Assembly: GCF_014648995.1 (NCBI RefSeq)
Contig: NZ_BMSE01000014.1
Location: 62,001 to 126,000, forward strand
Source: Streptomyces massasporeus
GTDB lineage: Bacteria; Actinomycetota; Actinomycetes; Streptomycetales; Streptomycetaceae
Reading direction: 5' to 3'
DNA length: 64,000 nucleotides
The translations under genes and the position numbers were made by a program. Below, one piece after another: positions 1 through 9,017 of this stretch. Each line of letters opens with the position of its first letter. The stretch's first letter is position 1. Under the pieces are notes generated by a model. That model was not told the origin of the DNA. It was given only the letters and a program-made list of their open reading frames with translations, and did not search any database.

Positions 1-907
1 GGGCTGCCCCAGGCTCACGGCTTGGCGCTCTCTGCAGGCCGAACGCCTCTTCGCAGCGCGCCAGAAGCTCCCGCACCGCAGGACTCGGGCCGCCCCTCCA
101 GACCAGCGCGAGCAGCGCCGGTGTGGCGAGGTCGTCGATGGTGCGGACGACGAGCCGGTCCCGGTGCGCCGCGGCCATCGACTCGCTGAGGACGGCGACG
201 CCCAGCCCCCGGGCCGCGAGGTCCGCGATGGCGTCCGCGGCGCTGGCCTGCAGCGTGATCCCGGGCCGGAGGTCCTGCGCGGCGCAGGCCCCGTCGAAGA
301 CGGTCCGCAGACCGGTGCCCGGGGGCATGCACACGATCGGATGGGCGGCGACGTCCCGCAGCGCGATCCGCCGCCGCGCCGCCAGCGGGTGCCCCTCGGG
401 AACCACTACGACGAGCGGCTCGCTGATGATGGTCAGCGCCTCCAGCCCCTCGGGGGCGGCGGCCGTGCCGACCAGGGCCACATCGACGGTGCCCAGGCGC
501 ACCGCCTCCACGAGCCGGTCGGAGTTGTCCTCCAGCAGGGAGACCTCCACCCCCGGATGGGCCCGGTGGAACGCGGAGAGGGCGTCGAACAGGGGCGTGA
601 CGGTGCAGCCGATGACCATCCCGACCACGAGCGTGCCCCGGATCAGCCCGGTCACCTCACCCACCGCCTGTCCGACCGCCCCGGCCGCGGCGAGCGTCGC
701 CCGGGCGTGGTCGAGCGCCGCCCTGCCCGCCGCGGTGAGGGTCGCGGTGCGCGCCGACCGGTCGAAGAGCTCGGCCCCGAGCTCCCGCTCCAACTGGCGG
801 ATCTGGGCGCTGACTCCGGACTGGCTGATGTGCACCCGCTCGGCGGCCCGCGTGAAGTTCCGCTCCTCGGCGACCGCGACGAAGTACTCCAGCTGCCTCA
901 ACTCCAT
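1..907 (-). CDS. LysR-family transcriptional regulator (3' end beyond the window)
   Basis: Read on the minus strand, the frame opens at an ATG (907-905) and stays open to the window edge, about 302 codons, so only the last few residues can be missing. The N-terminus (MELRQLEYFVAVAEERNF) and the winged helix-turn-helix over residues 17-36 (FTRAAERVHISQSGVSAQIR) are classic LysR; the remainder fits an effector-binding domain. The gene is divergent from the NTF2-like gene at 1013, the usual arrangement for a LysR regulator and its target. A -10-like TAGAAT (921-916) ends 8 nt before the ATG and I see no Shine-Dalgarno sequence, so the message may be almost leaderless. The effector is unknown. 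Confidence 0.92.
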   Translation of the reverse strand, partial: MELRQLEYFVAVAEERNFTRAAERVHISQSGVSAQIRQLERELGAELFDRSARTATLTAAGRAALDHARATLAAAGAVGQAVGEVTGLIRGTLVVGMVIGCTVTPLFDALSAFHRAHPGVEVSLLEDNSDRLVEAVRLGTVDVALVGTAAAPEGLEALTIISEPLVVVVPEGHPLAARRRIALRDVAAHPIVCMPPGTGLRTVFDGACAAQDLRPGITLQASAADAIADLAARGLGVAVLSESMAAAHRDRLVVRTIDDLATPALLALVWRGGPSPAVRELLARCEEAFGLQRAPSREPGAA

Positions 908-1012
908 AACTGTCGATTCTAGCTCCGATCTGATCCATCTGTTGGACTTCTGATCACTGCCCGACGAGGCTGGAGGCATCGCACCGAGACATCCCGACGT
1001 CAGGAGGACCCC

Positions 1013-1375
1013 GTGCCGGAGTACGAGAAGGCCATGCGCCCCGAGGACATCACCCGTCTGTTCGTCGAGCGCTCCAACGCCGGTGACGCGGCCGGGGTCG
1101 CCGCGCTCTACGAGGAGGACGCGGTCCTGGCCTACCCGCCCGGCCGTCGCACGGTGGGCCGCGAAGCGATCCGCGCCCTCTGGGAGAAGGTCCTGGCCGA
1201 CCGCCCCCGCTTCGAGCCGGAACACCCTCTGCCGACCCTGGTCCACGGCGACATCGCCCTCACCTCCACCCCGCCGAAGGACGGCACGGGGGCGCGGGCG
1301 CAGGTGGTGCGCAGGCAGGCGGACGGGAGCTGGTTGCGGATACTGGATCAGCCGGAGTTCCTGCCGGCCTCCTGA
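1013..1375 (+). CDS. NTF2-like / SnoaL-like small protein
   Basis: A 120-residue protein with the layout of the NTF2-like (SnoaL_2) fold: an opening helix with IT-LFVERSNAGDAAGVAALY, then EEDAVLAYPPGRRTVGREAI and a strand-rich C-terminus ending in SWLRILDQPEFLP. The fold serves in small isomerases, dehydratases and non-catalytic binding proteins, so substrate cannot be inferred. The GTG start is supported by an AGGAGG site at 1002-1007, 5 nt upstream. It is divergent from the LysR gene and is its likely target. Confidence 0.85.
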   Translation: MPEYEKAMRPEDITRLFVERSNAGDAAGVAALYEEDAVLAYPPGRRTVGREAIRALWEKVLADRPRFEPEHPLPTLVHGDIALTSTPPKDGTGARAQVVRRQADGSWLRILDQPEFLPAS

Positions 1376-1381
1376 CCGGCG

Positions 1382-2072
1382 TCAGCGGCGGCCCGGAGGC
1401 CGGGACACGGTGAACCAGCCCGGCCTCACCTCCGTCAGCAGGTCGGGCAGCAGCCCTCGACCGCCGACCGCAGGGCGTCCGCCGGGGGGACGGCGCACGG
1501 CGCGAGCTGCGCCAGCGCCTCGCGCAGGAACCGGTCCTGTGCCGCCAACGGCACTCCCCGGTACCCCGGCGGGCCCTTGGACGCGTCGACCCCGCGCAGG
1601 GCCGTGACGTACGCCGCCAGGTCCTCGGCGAGCGGCACGGGTTCCTCGAGCGCGCCGGGGCAGGCTCCGGGCGTACCGGCCCAGGCGCCAGAGGTCGAAG
1701 ATCTCCGTCCCGTCGGCGATGAAGTCCACGTCGACCTCGACTCCGTCCGGGCTCGTCAGCCGGCATCCCGCGCCGTGGACCGCGTAGGCGTACCCACCCG
1801 CCTCGCCCGTGCGGCTGATCTCACCCGACCGAGCCAGTACGAGCAGGTCCGCCGGCCGCTCCACTGACGGCACGGCCCGCCTGAGCGTCGTTGCGCCCCC
1901 GGCGCCTGGCCCCGCCCTCTGCCGCGTCCGCCTCGTCGCGTGCCGTGAAGGCCCGGGTGAGCGTGTCGCTCGCCCGCCGCACGGCCTCCGGGCTGCCCTG
2001 CGACGTCGGCGGCACCGAGCGCGCGGACGAAACCGAGCACGGTCTCCCGTGCGGATGTGCCCGGGTCGTCAC
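1382..2072 (-). pseudogene. Decayed DUF6896-like gene, several frameshifts
   Basis: On the minus strand, coherent protein text is spread over three frames. Around 2072-1960 it reads PEAVRRASDTLTRAFTARDE. From about 1873 to 1665 it reads YAYAVHGAGCRLTSPDGVEV and then EIFDLWRL, resembling the HGxGCR-x-DGxxxDFDF core I associate with DUF6896. From about 1664 to 1435 the sensible text moves to another frame: ALEEPVPLAEDLAAYV and GPPGYRGVPLAAQDRFLRE. No single frame covers all of it. I read this as a once intact small protein gene with at least two indels. The family name is from memory; the broken frames are directly visible. Confidence 0.5.
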
Positions 2073-2099
2073 GATCGTCTCCCCGCCCCGCCGAGGCCT

Positions 2100-3170
2100 T
2101 CACCCCGCCCTCCGGGCCGTACTCGCCCGCCGCACCAACCGCGTGGGCACCAGCGTCGTCCCGTGCTCCGCCCCGTCCTGGCGCATCTTGCTGAGCACTC
2201 CCTCCACGCACAGCCGCCCCACCTCGGCGAAGTCCTGGTGGATCGTGGTGAGGGGCGGGAGGAAGGACGCGGACTCGGGGATGTCGTCGAAGCCGATGAC
2301 GCTGACGTCGTCGGGGACGCGGCGGCCGCGTTCGTGGAGGGCGCGGAGCAGGCCGAGGGCCATCTGGTCGTTGGCCGTGAACACCGCCGTGCAGTCCGGC
2401 TCGTCGGCGAGGAGGAGGCCCGCCCGGTAGCCGGATTCGGCCGACCAGTCGCCGCGGACCAGGGGCGGCGTCACCCGGCCCGCGGCTCTCAGGGTGTCGC
2501 GCCAGGCGTTGGCGCGGCGCTGGGCGGCGAAGGAGCCCTCCGGTCCGGCCAGGTGCCACACCGTGTCGTGGCCGAGGTCCAGCAGGTGCCGTACGGCGTC
2601 ACGGGCGCCGCCCGCCTGGTCGGTGTCCACGACGGTGTAGCGGTCGCCGGCGTCGGAATCGGCCACCACGACCTGCACGCCGGGCGGCAGGGAGACCGTC
2701 GCCGCGTCGAGCAGGTGGATCTCCATGATGACGATGACGGCGTCCACGGCGAGCTCGCCCAGCCGGGAGAAGGCGCCGTTCACCTCGTCCTGGGTGGGGA
2801 CGGCCACGGGCAGCAGGGTGACGGCGTACCCGTGCTCGGCGGCGGAGGTGGCGATGGCCTCCAGGGTGCGGATGTTGCCCATGGTGGACAGGGAGAAGGT
2901 GATCACGCCGAGGGTGCGGAACTCGCCCCGGCGCAGCGCCCGGGCCGCGCTGTTGGGGCGGTAGCCCAGCTCCCGCATGGCGGCCAGGACCTGCGCGCGG
3001 GTGTCCTCGGTGACGCCCGGGAAGCCGTTCGAGACGCGGGAGACGGTCTGGGACGAGACCCCGGCGAGCTGCGCGACGTCCGCCATGGACGCGCCCTGAC
3101 GGGGCCGGGCCGCACGCCGTCTCGTGCCGCTCGCGCCCCCCGGCTGGCTCTCGCCGTCCACGGTGCCCAC
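2100..3170 (-). CDS. LacI/GalR-family transcriptional repressor
   Basis: About 356 residues. The N-terminal helix-turn-helix begins near residue 29 (MADVAQLAGVSSQTVSRVSN) and is followed by the hinge helix (RPNSAARALRRGEFRTLGVI) and a periplasmic-binding-protein-like sugar domain containing DQAGGARDAVRHLLDLGHD and VSVIGFDDIPESASFLPPLT. I chose GTG at 3170, preceded by GAGGGG; GTG codons at 3197 and 3161 are possible, and the frame stays open further upstream into the promoter of the next gene. It is divergent from the secreted GH30 gene, and a perfect palindrome lies between them, so it probably represses that glycosidase (and perhaps itself) until a galacto-oligosaccharide is present. The sugar is inferred. 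Confidence 0.93.
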   Translation of the reverse strand: MGTVDGESQPGGASGTRRRAARPRQGASMADVAQLAGVSSQTVSRVSNGFPGVTEDTRAQVLAAMRELGYRPNSAARALRRGEFRTLGVITFSLSTMGNIRTLEAIATSAAEHGYAVTLLPVAVPTQDEVNGAFSRLGELAVDAVIVIMEIHLLDAATVSLPPGVQVVVADSDAGDRYTVVDTDQAGGARDAVRHLLDLGHDTVWHLAGPEGSFAAQRRANAWRDTLRAAGRVTPPLVRGDWSAESGYRAGLLLADEPDCTAVFTANDQMALGLLRALHERGRRVPDDVSVIGFDDIPESASFLPPLTTIHQDFAEVGRLCVEGVLSKMRQDGAEHGTTLVPTRLVRRASTARRAG

Positions 3171-3269
3171 CTGCCCCTCGTTCCCCTCGCCGCGCACCCG
3201 GCGCAATTTTCGGTCCGGAACGAGTCCTTGACCCCTGAGATTCGGACAGTGTAGACATCCCGCCAGTGG

Positions 3270-3285
3270 ATGTTTACGTAAACAT
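3270..3285. promoter_or_regulatory. 16-bp perfect palindrome, probable LacI-family operator
   Basis: The sequence ATGTTTACGTAAACAT is a perfect inverted repeat centred on a CpG, the symmetry favoured by LacI/GalR proteins. It sits between the divergent LacI-type gene and the GH30 gene, about 100 bp from the nearest start on the LacI side and 125 bp on the other. No other equally good palindrome is present in the gap. Confidence 0.75.
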
Positions 3286-3409
3286 TGCCTAGCTGAAATC
3301 GTACGAGAAGGCGTCAAATCCGCACCAGCGCACCACGTAGGCCCCGATCTCCGCGTCCGCCGGGAGCCCCCGTCACCGCGCGGCACGCAGAAGAGCTGGA
3401 GTACTCGAG

Positions 3410-5464
3410 ATGGCACACCGCACCCGCAAGAGAAGGCTCCTCGGGGCCATCGGCGTCACCGCCGTGGCGACCGGAACCCTCCTGGCCACGACGACCCTGC
3501 CCGCCGCGCACGCCGAGCCGGCCCAGGCCGCGGCCGCCGGCGTCACCGTCCGGCCCGACCCGTCCTACTCGGGCGACACGTTCGAGGGCTGGGGTACGAG
3601 CCTGGTCTGGTTCGCCAACGCCACCGGCGACTACCCGCCCGCGGTCCGCGAGAAGCTCTACAAGCTCCTCTTCGGCGACGACGGTCTCAACCTGAACATC
3701 GCCCGCTACAACATCGGTGGCGGCAACGCCCCCGACGTCAAGGACTACCTGCGGGCCGGCGGCGCGGTCGAGGGCTGGTGGAAGGCCCCGGCGGGCACCA
3801 CCCGCGAGGACGTCGACTGGTGGGACGCGGACGACCCGGCCGACTGGAACAAGAACGCGGACAACACGCAGCGCTGGTGGGTCGACCGCATCAAGAAGGA
3901 CATCACCCACTGGGAGACCTTCAGCAACTCCCCGCCCTGGTTCATGACCGAGAGCGGCTACGTCTCCGGCAACTTCGACGCCGGCAAGGACCAGCTCAAG
4001 ACCGACTCCGTCGACGACTTCGCCAAGTACCTGGTCGGCGCGACCGAACGCCTGGAGAAGGCGCACGGCATCAAGGTCGACACCCTGGACCCGTTCAACG
4101 AGCCGAACACCGACTACTGGGGCACCAAGCTCGGCCCCGACGGCGAGCCGACCGGCGGACGCCAGGAGGGCGCCCACATCGGCCCCGAGCTCCAGCAGAA
4201 GGTGATCCGCGCACTGGCTCCCGTCCTGAAGAAGTCCCGGTCGGACGCGGAGATATCCGCGATGGACGAGACCAACCCCGGCACGTTCGCCACGAACTGG
4301 AACTCCTACCCGCAGGAGGTGCGCGACCTCGTCGGCCAGATGAACGTCCACACCTACGGCACCGGCCAGCGCACCACCGTCCGCGACCTGGCCAAGGCCG
4401 CCGACAAGCCGCTGTGGATGAGCGAGGTCGAGGGCGACTGGGGCGACGGTCAGAGCTTCACGGACATGCGGCCCGGCCTGGGCCTCGCCCAGCGCATGGT
4501 CGACGACCTGCGCGAACTCGAGCCCAAGGCCTGGGTGTTCTGGCAGCCCGTCGAGGACTACGACAACATGAAGCCGGGCGGCGAGTCCGCCAAGGGCGGC
4601 AACTGGGGCGAGATCCAGCTCCCGTTCAGCTGCACCTCGAAGGACACCCTGAAGTCCTGCCCGATCTACACCAACACGAAGTTCGACACGGCCCGCAACT
4701 TCACGCACTACATCAAGCCCGGCGACCGGCTGATCAAGACGGACGACACGTCCAGCACCGCGGCGGTCTCCCGCAAGGGCGACACGGCGACCGTCGTCCA
4801 CGTCAACAGCACGACCGAGGCGCGTGACGTCACCCTCGACCTCTCCAAGTTCGGCCGGGTCTCCTCCCGCGCCACGGTCACCCCGGTGGTGACCAGCGCC
4901 GACGGCAAGCTGGAGAAGCAGAAGCCCGTCCGCGTCACCGGCAAGCAGGCCACGCTCGCCGTGCCCGCGCAGTCGGTGACGTCCTTCCTGGTCAAGGGCG
5001 TCTCGGGGGTCGCGAAGGACGCGGCCGAGCTGCGCAAGGGCCACACCTACCGCCTGACCGGCGTCCAGAGCGGCAAGGACCTCACCATCGCCGGCAACGG
5101 CACGGGCCTGGTCATCAAGACCCCGAACACGACCGACCCCAGCGGGCAGCAGTGGCGGGTGGAGCAGATCCGCGGCGAGGACAACCGCAAGCGCTACGTC
5201 CTCACCGAGACCGGCGCGGACAAGCGCCTGGCCATTCGTGACGGCGCCCTGGTCGCCGAACCCGACGAGGGCCGCCGCGACGACGCCGCGCAGTGGATCG
5301 CGTCCTCGACCGGCGACGGTTCATGGACGCTCGTGAACGCGGCGACCGGCCAACTCCCGGACGTCGGAGGCCAGTCCACGAACGACGGCGCCTCCGTGGG
5401 CGTCTGGCAGCCGAACTCCGGATCCAACCAGCGGTGGAAGGTCACGGAGGTGGCGGGCGACTGA
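3410..5464 (+). CDS. Secreted GH30 glycoside hydrolase, endo-beta-1,6-galactanase-like, with C-terminal ricin-type domain
   Basis: 684 residues. A Sec signal peptide (basic start, hydrophobic stretch, likely cleavage after AHA at residue 35) precedes a GH30-type (beta/alpha)8 domain. The general acid/base is probably Glu231 in DPFNEPNTDYW and the nucleophile Glu339 in WMSEVEGDWG. The Trp-rich text after residue 120 (WWDADDPADWNKN) and the short C-terminal beta domain match the endo-beta-1,6-galactanase subgroup. Residues from about 545 form a ricin-B/CBM13-like module (SGQQWRVEQI, NQRWKVTEV). ATG at 3410 follows CTGGAG by 8 nt. Expected role: extracellular attack on arabinogalactan side chains, under the divergent LacI regulator. 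Confidence 0.92.
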   Translation: MAHRTRKRRLLGAIGVTAVATGTLLATTTLPAAHAEPAQAAAAGVTVRPDPSYSGDTFEGWGTSLVWFANATGDYPPAVREKLYKLLFGDDGLNLNIARYNIGGGNAPDVKDYLRAGGAVEGWWKAPAGTTREDVDWWDADDPADWNKNADNTQRWWVDRIKKDITHWETFSNSPPWFMTESGYVSGNFDAGKDQLKTDSVDDFAKYLVGATERLEKAHGIKVDTLDPFNEPNTDYWGTKLGPDGEPTGGRQEGAHIGPELQQKVIRALAPVLKKSRSDAEISAMDETNPGTFATNWNSYPQEVRDLVGQMNVHTYGTGQRTTVRDLAKAADKPLWMSEVEGDWGDGQSFTDMRPGLGLAQRMVDDLRELEPKAWVFWQPVEDYDNMKPGGESAKGGNWGEIQLPFSCTSKDTLKSCPIYTNTKFDTARNFTHYIKPGDRLIKTDDTSSTAAVSRKGDTATVVHVNSTTEARDVTLDLSKFGRVSSRATVTPVVTSADGKLEKQKPVRVTGKQATLAVPAQSVTSFLVKGVSGVAKDAAELRKGHTYRLTGVQSGKDLTIAGNGTGLVIKTPNTTDPSGQQWRVEQIRGEDNRKRYVLTETGADKRLAIRDGALVAEPDEGRRDDAAQWIASSTGDGSWTLVNAATGQLPDVGGQSTNDGASVGVWQPNSGSNQRWKVTEVAGD

Positions 5465-5486
5465 CCTTCGTTCAGCGCCCCGCCCT

Positions 5487-5537
5487 CGACGCCCCCGGCG
5501 CCGCGGCCTCCCATCGGTCGCGGCGCCGGGGGCGTCG
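5487..5537. terminator. 19-bp hairpin terminator between convergent genes
   Basis: Positions 5487-5505 pair perfectly with 5519-5537, a 19-bp GC-rich stem with a 13-nt loop, 22 bp after the GH30 stop codon. The TetR gene converges from the other side, so it can serve both strands. There is no U-run, which is common for this group. Confidence 0.8.
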
Positions 5538-5606
5538 TGCGTCACGCATCGTGCGTCATCCGGCTTCCGCGTGGCCTGTGGGGGGGGGGAGTGCCCCACG
5601 GTGGGA

Positions 5607-6233
5607 TCACCCCGAGGCGTTCCCCGAGCCCCCGATCATCCGCAACGCCCGCGTCACCGTCTCCGCGAACGACGGCCCCGTCGCACGGTCGGAGCGCAGG
5701 GCCCAGTCCTCCACGCCGATGCGCAACGCCGTGTTCAGGACGCCCGCCTCGACCCGGACGGCGAGGTCGCCGGCGGGGCGGCCCGTGCGGGTGGCGATCA
5801 TCGCGGCGAACCTCGCCTCCGCGTCGGAGTGCGCTTCCAGCCACACCGCCCGCAGTCCCGGCTCGTCCCGGCACAACCGCAGCAGGTCGCCCAGGGCCCG
5901 CAGGCGCGGGGTGGCGTCGTCGTCCTGCTGGAGGCTCAGGATCGCCTCGGCGAGGGAGTGGTGGTCGCCGGAGGAGTCCCGCAGCCGGTCCGTCAGCAGA
6001 TCGAGACCCGTCGTGAGCAGGGGGCGTACGCACTCCTCCTTGGAGCGGAAGTAGCGCCACAGCGTGCGCGTCGACACCCCGGACGCGGACGCGATGTCCT
6101 CCGCGGTGACCGCCGCCACGCCCTTCGCGGCGAAGAGCCGGACCGCCTCCTCGGCGATCTCCATCCGCGTCTCGGCGCGCCGCCGCTCCGTCAGCGGTGG
6201 CCGCCCCGTGGCAGCACCTGCTCGTCCGGCCAT
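5607..6233 (-). CDS. TetR-family repressor of the adjacent SDR/BVMO operon
   Basis: 208 residues. The N-terminal helix-turn-helix (residues about 24-70) reads EIAEEAVRLFAAKGVAAVTA then EDIASASGVSTRTLWRYFRS, diagnostic for TetR. The C-terminal ligand domain is unremarkable. Start: ATG at 6233 is preceded by GAGGAGGG 4-5 nt upstream, clearly better than the in-frame codon at 6260. It is divergent from the SDR / Baeyer-Villiger monooxygenase operon. The likely ligand is a ketone, ester or lactone of that pathway (inference). Confidence 0.92.
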   Translation of the reverse strand: MAGRAGAATGRPPLTERRRAETRMEIAEEAVRLFAAKGVAAVTAEDIASASGVSTRTLWRYFRSKEECVRPLLTTGLDLLTDRLRDSSGDHHSLAEAILSLQQDDDATPRLRALGDLLRLCRDEPGLRAVWLEAHSDAEARFAAMIATRTGRPAGDLAVRVEAGVLNTALRIGVEDWALRSDRATGPSFAETVTRALRMIGGSGNASG

Positions 6234-6319
6234 GCGCCCTCCTCGACTCGCCGTGCTCACTCTATTTTATGTCCTGCCCTGTCTTGGTGGCGCTGAGTGA
6301 CCTCATGGCGCGCCGCGTC

Positions 6320-6342
6320 TTTATGTCGCACTGAGACAAAAA
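6320..6342. promoter_or_regulatory. Imperfect palindrome, candidate TetR operator
   Basis: TTTATGTC at 6320-6327 and GACAAAAA at 6335-6342 form an inverted repeat with 7 of 8 matching positions around a 7-bp spacer. A second TTTATGTC half-site lies at 6266-6273. Both are between the TetR gene and the operon it faces. Confidence 0.5.
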
Positions 6343-6390
6343 GCAGTACTGTGCCTGACGCCACGCCAGTGCGACGAGCGGAGGAGCGCC

Positions 6391-7161
6391 ATGGGCGCCA
6401 CGGGTCTGTCAGGCAAGAGCGTCATCGTCACGGGAGCCGCCTCCGGCATCGGCCGCGCGGCAGCGCTGCGGTTCGCCGGGGAGGGGGCGAGGGTCGTGGT
6501 CGCCGACCTGAACGCGGAGGGGGCCAAGAGCGTGGTGCGGGACGTCGAGTCCGCCGGGGGAACGGCCCTCGCCGTCACCGGGGATCTGAGCGAGACCGCC
6601 GTGGTCGACGCGGTCGTGGCCGCCGCCGTCGGCACCTTCGGCGGCATCGACGTCCTGGTCAACAACGCGGGCGTCATGGACACCATGTCCGCAGCGGCGG
6701 ATGTCACCGACGCCGAGTGGGAGCGGGTGCTGCGGATCAACCTCACCGCGCCGTTCCTGCTGACCCGGGCCGTCCTGCCGCACATGATCGCGGCGGGCGG
6801 CGGCGCCATCGTCACCACCGCGTCCGAGGCGTCGCTGCGCGGCAGCGCGGCGGGCACCGCGTACACGGCCTCCAAGCACGGCGTCCTCGGCCTGACCCGC
6901 TCCCTCGCGGTGATGTACCGCGACCAGGGAATCCGCGCCAACGCCATAGCCCCGGGCGGCACCGCCACCGGCATCACCGCCGATGTCCGCATCGACCCCG
7001 GGGCCCACGGACCGGCCGTCATCGGCCGGCACTTCGTCAACATGGGCCGCATCTGCGAGCCGGAGGAGCAGGCCGCCGCCATCGTCTACCTGGCGTCCGA
7101 CGCGGCGAGCGGGATCAACGGCGCAGTCCTGCCGGTGGACAACGCCTGGGCGGCCGTCTGA
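6391..7161 (+). CDS. Short-chain dehydrogenase/reductase, probably an alcohol dehydrogenase
   Basis: 256 residues, normal length for a classical SDR. The cofactor loop TGAASGIG is at residues 14-21, NNAG follows the fourth strand, and the catalytic Tyr158 and Lys162 lie in YTASK. An acidic residue after the second strand (VVVADLN) favours NAD(H). ATG at 6391 follows GGAGGAG. It is first in a three-gene operon with a Baeyer-Villiger monooxygenase and an SMP-30-like hydrolase, suggesting it oxidises a secondary alcohol to the ketone used by the next enzyme. The substrate is unknown. Confidence 0.93.
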   Translation: MGATGLSGKSVIVTGAASGIGRAAALRFAGEGARVVVADLNAEGAKSVVRDVESAGGTALAVTGDLSETAVVDAVVAAAVGTFGGIDVLVNNAGVMDTMSAAADVTDAEWERVLRINLTAPFLLTRAVLPHMIAAGGGAIVTTASEASLRGSAAGTAYTASKHGVLGLTRSLAVMYRDQGIRANAIAPGGTATGITADVRIDPGAHGPAVIGRHFVNMGRICEPEEQAAAIVYLASDAASGINGAVLPVDNAWAAV

Positions 7162-7208
7162 CCGGCCGCCTCCCCACCCACCCGCGGCACGAGAGGAAGA
7201 GGACCCGC

Positions 7209-9017
7209 ATGTCCACCCCCCACACTCCCTTGTCCCCCGACCTGGACTTCGACCCGGACGCCCTGCGCGAGCGCTACCGGGCCGAGCGCGACCGGCGCAT
7301 CCGCCCCGACGGCAACCGCCAGTACCGCCGCACCACCGGCGAGTTCGGCCACTTCGACGACGACCCGCACGCCGGACCCGGCGTCACCCGCGAGCCCCTG
7401 ACCGACCACGTCGACGTCCTGGTCGTCGGCGGCGGGTTCGGCGGCCTGCTCGCCGCCGCCCGGCTGCGAGAGGCCGGCCTGCGCGACATCCGGGTCGTCG
7501 AGAAGGGCGCCGACTTCGGCGGCACCTGGTACTGGAACCGCTACCCGGGCATCCACTGCGACATCGAGTCCTACGTCTATCTGCCCCTGCTCGAAGAGCT
7601 CGGCTACGTCCCGAAGTGGAAGTACGCGCCGGGCGAGGAGATCAGGGAGCACGCCCGGGCGATCGCCCGGCACTTCGGCCTCTACCGCGACGCCTGTTTC
7701 CGCACCCAGGTGACCGAACTGCGCTGGGACGAGGGCGAGTCCGCCTGGACCGTCACGACCGACCGCGGCGACCGGATGACCGCGACTCAGGTCGTCGTGG
7801 CGACCGGGTTGCTCAGCCAGCCCAAACTCCCCGGCATCGAGGGCATCGAGACCTTCAAGGGCCGCATGTTCCACACCAGCCGCTGGGACTACGACTACAC
7901 CGGCGGCGACGCGAGCGGCGGCCTGACGAAGCTCACCGGCCGGCGCGTGGCCCTCATCGGCACCGGCGCCACCGCCATCCAGGTCGTCCCCCATCTCGGC
8001 CGGGACGCGCAGCACCTGTACGTCTTCCAGCGCACTCCCTCCTCCGTGGACGTGCGCGGCCAGCAGCCCACGGACCCCGAGTGGGCCGGCTCGCTCACCT
8101 CCGGCTGGGCGCGGCGCCGCAGGGACAACTTCCTCGCGGTCGTCACCGGTGCCGGGAGCGACGAGGACCTGGTGGCCGACGGCTGGACCAGCAGCGCCCG
8201 CCTCCAGCAGAAGCTCATCCCGACCCACCACTTCTCCGGCCTCACCCCCGAGGAGCGCGAACGCCTGGAGGAGATCGCCGACTTCCAGAAGATGAACGAG
8301 CTGCGTGCCCGGGTCGACGCGGTCGTCGAGGACCCGGAGACGGCGGAGAAGCTCAAGCCCTGGTACCGCTACATGTGCAAGCGGCCCACCTTCAGCGACC
8401 AGTACCTCCAGACCTTCAACCGGCCGAACGTCACCCTCGTGGACACGGCCGACCACGGGGGAGTGGAGCGCATCACCGAACACGCCGTCGTGGTGGGCGG
8501 GGTGGAGTACGAGGTCGACTGCGTCGTCTTCGGCACCGGTTTCGAGGTCGGCGTCTCCGGGCTGCTGTCGGGGCGGCTCCCCGCGTACGGCAGGGACGGC
8601 GTCGCCCTGCTCGACGCCTGGCGGGCGACCGGCCCGAGAACCCTGCACGGCTTCTACAGCCGTGGCTTCCCCAACCTGTTCATGCTGGGCTCGGTGCAGA
8701 GCGCCGCCTCCGTGAACTACGTGCACGTGCTGGACGAGCAAGCCGGCCATGTCGCCGAGGTGATCGCGGAGGCGCACCGGCGCGGGACCCGGATCGTGGA
8801 ACCGTCGGCCGCGGCCGAGGCCGCCTGGGTGGCCACGATCCGCGAGAAGTCGGCCGACCTGTACGCCTTCCAGTCCGAGTGCACCCCCGGCTACTACAAC
8901 GCCGAGGGCATGCCGAGGCCCCGCAGCGAGTCCTACGGCGACGGCCCCATCGCCTTCCACCAGCTGATCCGGCGCTGGCGTGCCCGGGGCGGCATGGACG
9001 AGGTGCTGGGATCGTGA
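7209..9017 (+). CDS. Baeyer-Villiger flavin monooxygenase
   Basis: 602 residues. An FAD Rossmann motif (VVGGGFGG, near residues 73-80) and a second, NADPH-binding one (LIGTGATA) flank the Baeyer-Villiger fingerprint F-x-G-x3-H-x3-W-D at residues 216-227 (FKGRMFHTSRWD). The N-terminal extension of about 65 residues (DPDALRERYRAERDRR) is typical of the cyclohexanone/phenylacetone-monooxygenase branch. ATG at 7209 follows a GAGAGGAAGAGG tract. It inserts one oxygen atom next to a carbonyl, turning ketones into esters or lactones with NADPH and O2. The stop codon overlaps the start of the next gene. Confidence 0.95.
   Translation: MSTPHTPLSPDLDFDPDALRERYRAERDRRIRPDGNRQYRRTTGEFGHFDDDPHAGPGVTREPLTDHVDVLVVGGGFGGLLAAARLREAGLRDIRVVEKGADFGGTWYWNRYPGIHCDIESYVYLPLLEELGYVPKWKYAPGEEIREHARAIARHFGLYRDACFRTQVTELRWDEGESAWTVTTDRGDRMTATQVVVATGLLSQPKLPGIEGIETFKGRMFHTSRWDYDYTGGDASGGLTKLTGRRVALIGTGATAIQVVPHLGRDAQHLYVFQRTPSSVDVRGQQPTDPEWAGSLTSGWARRRRDNFLAVVTGAGSDEDLVADGWTSSARLQQKLIPTHHFSGLTPEERERLEEIADFQKMNELRARVDAVVEDPETAEKLKPWYRYMCKRPTFSDQYLQTFNRPNVTLVDTADHGGVERITEHAVVVGGVEYEVDCVVFGTGFEVGVSGLLSGRLPAYGRDGVALLDAWRATGPRTLHGFYSRGFPNLFMLGSVQSAASVNYVHVLDEQAGHVAEVIAEAHRRGTRIVEPSAAAEAAWVATIREKSADLYAFQSECTPGYYNAEGMPRPRSESYGDGPIAFHQLIRRWRARGGMDEVLGS

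Noticed and set aside
3171..3416. N-terminal extension of the LacI-type protein up to 3416
   Set aside because: It would overlap the start of the GH30 gene and include the operator; the added residues do not resemble LacI proteins and better starts exist.
7086..8960. Long minus-strand open frame opposite the Baeyer-Villiger monooxygenase
   Set aside because: Caused by GC-rich third positions; the plus-strand protein has all motifs.
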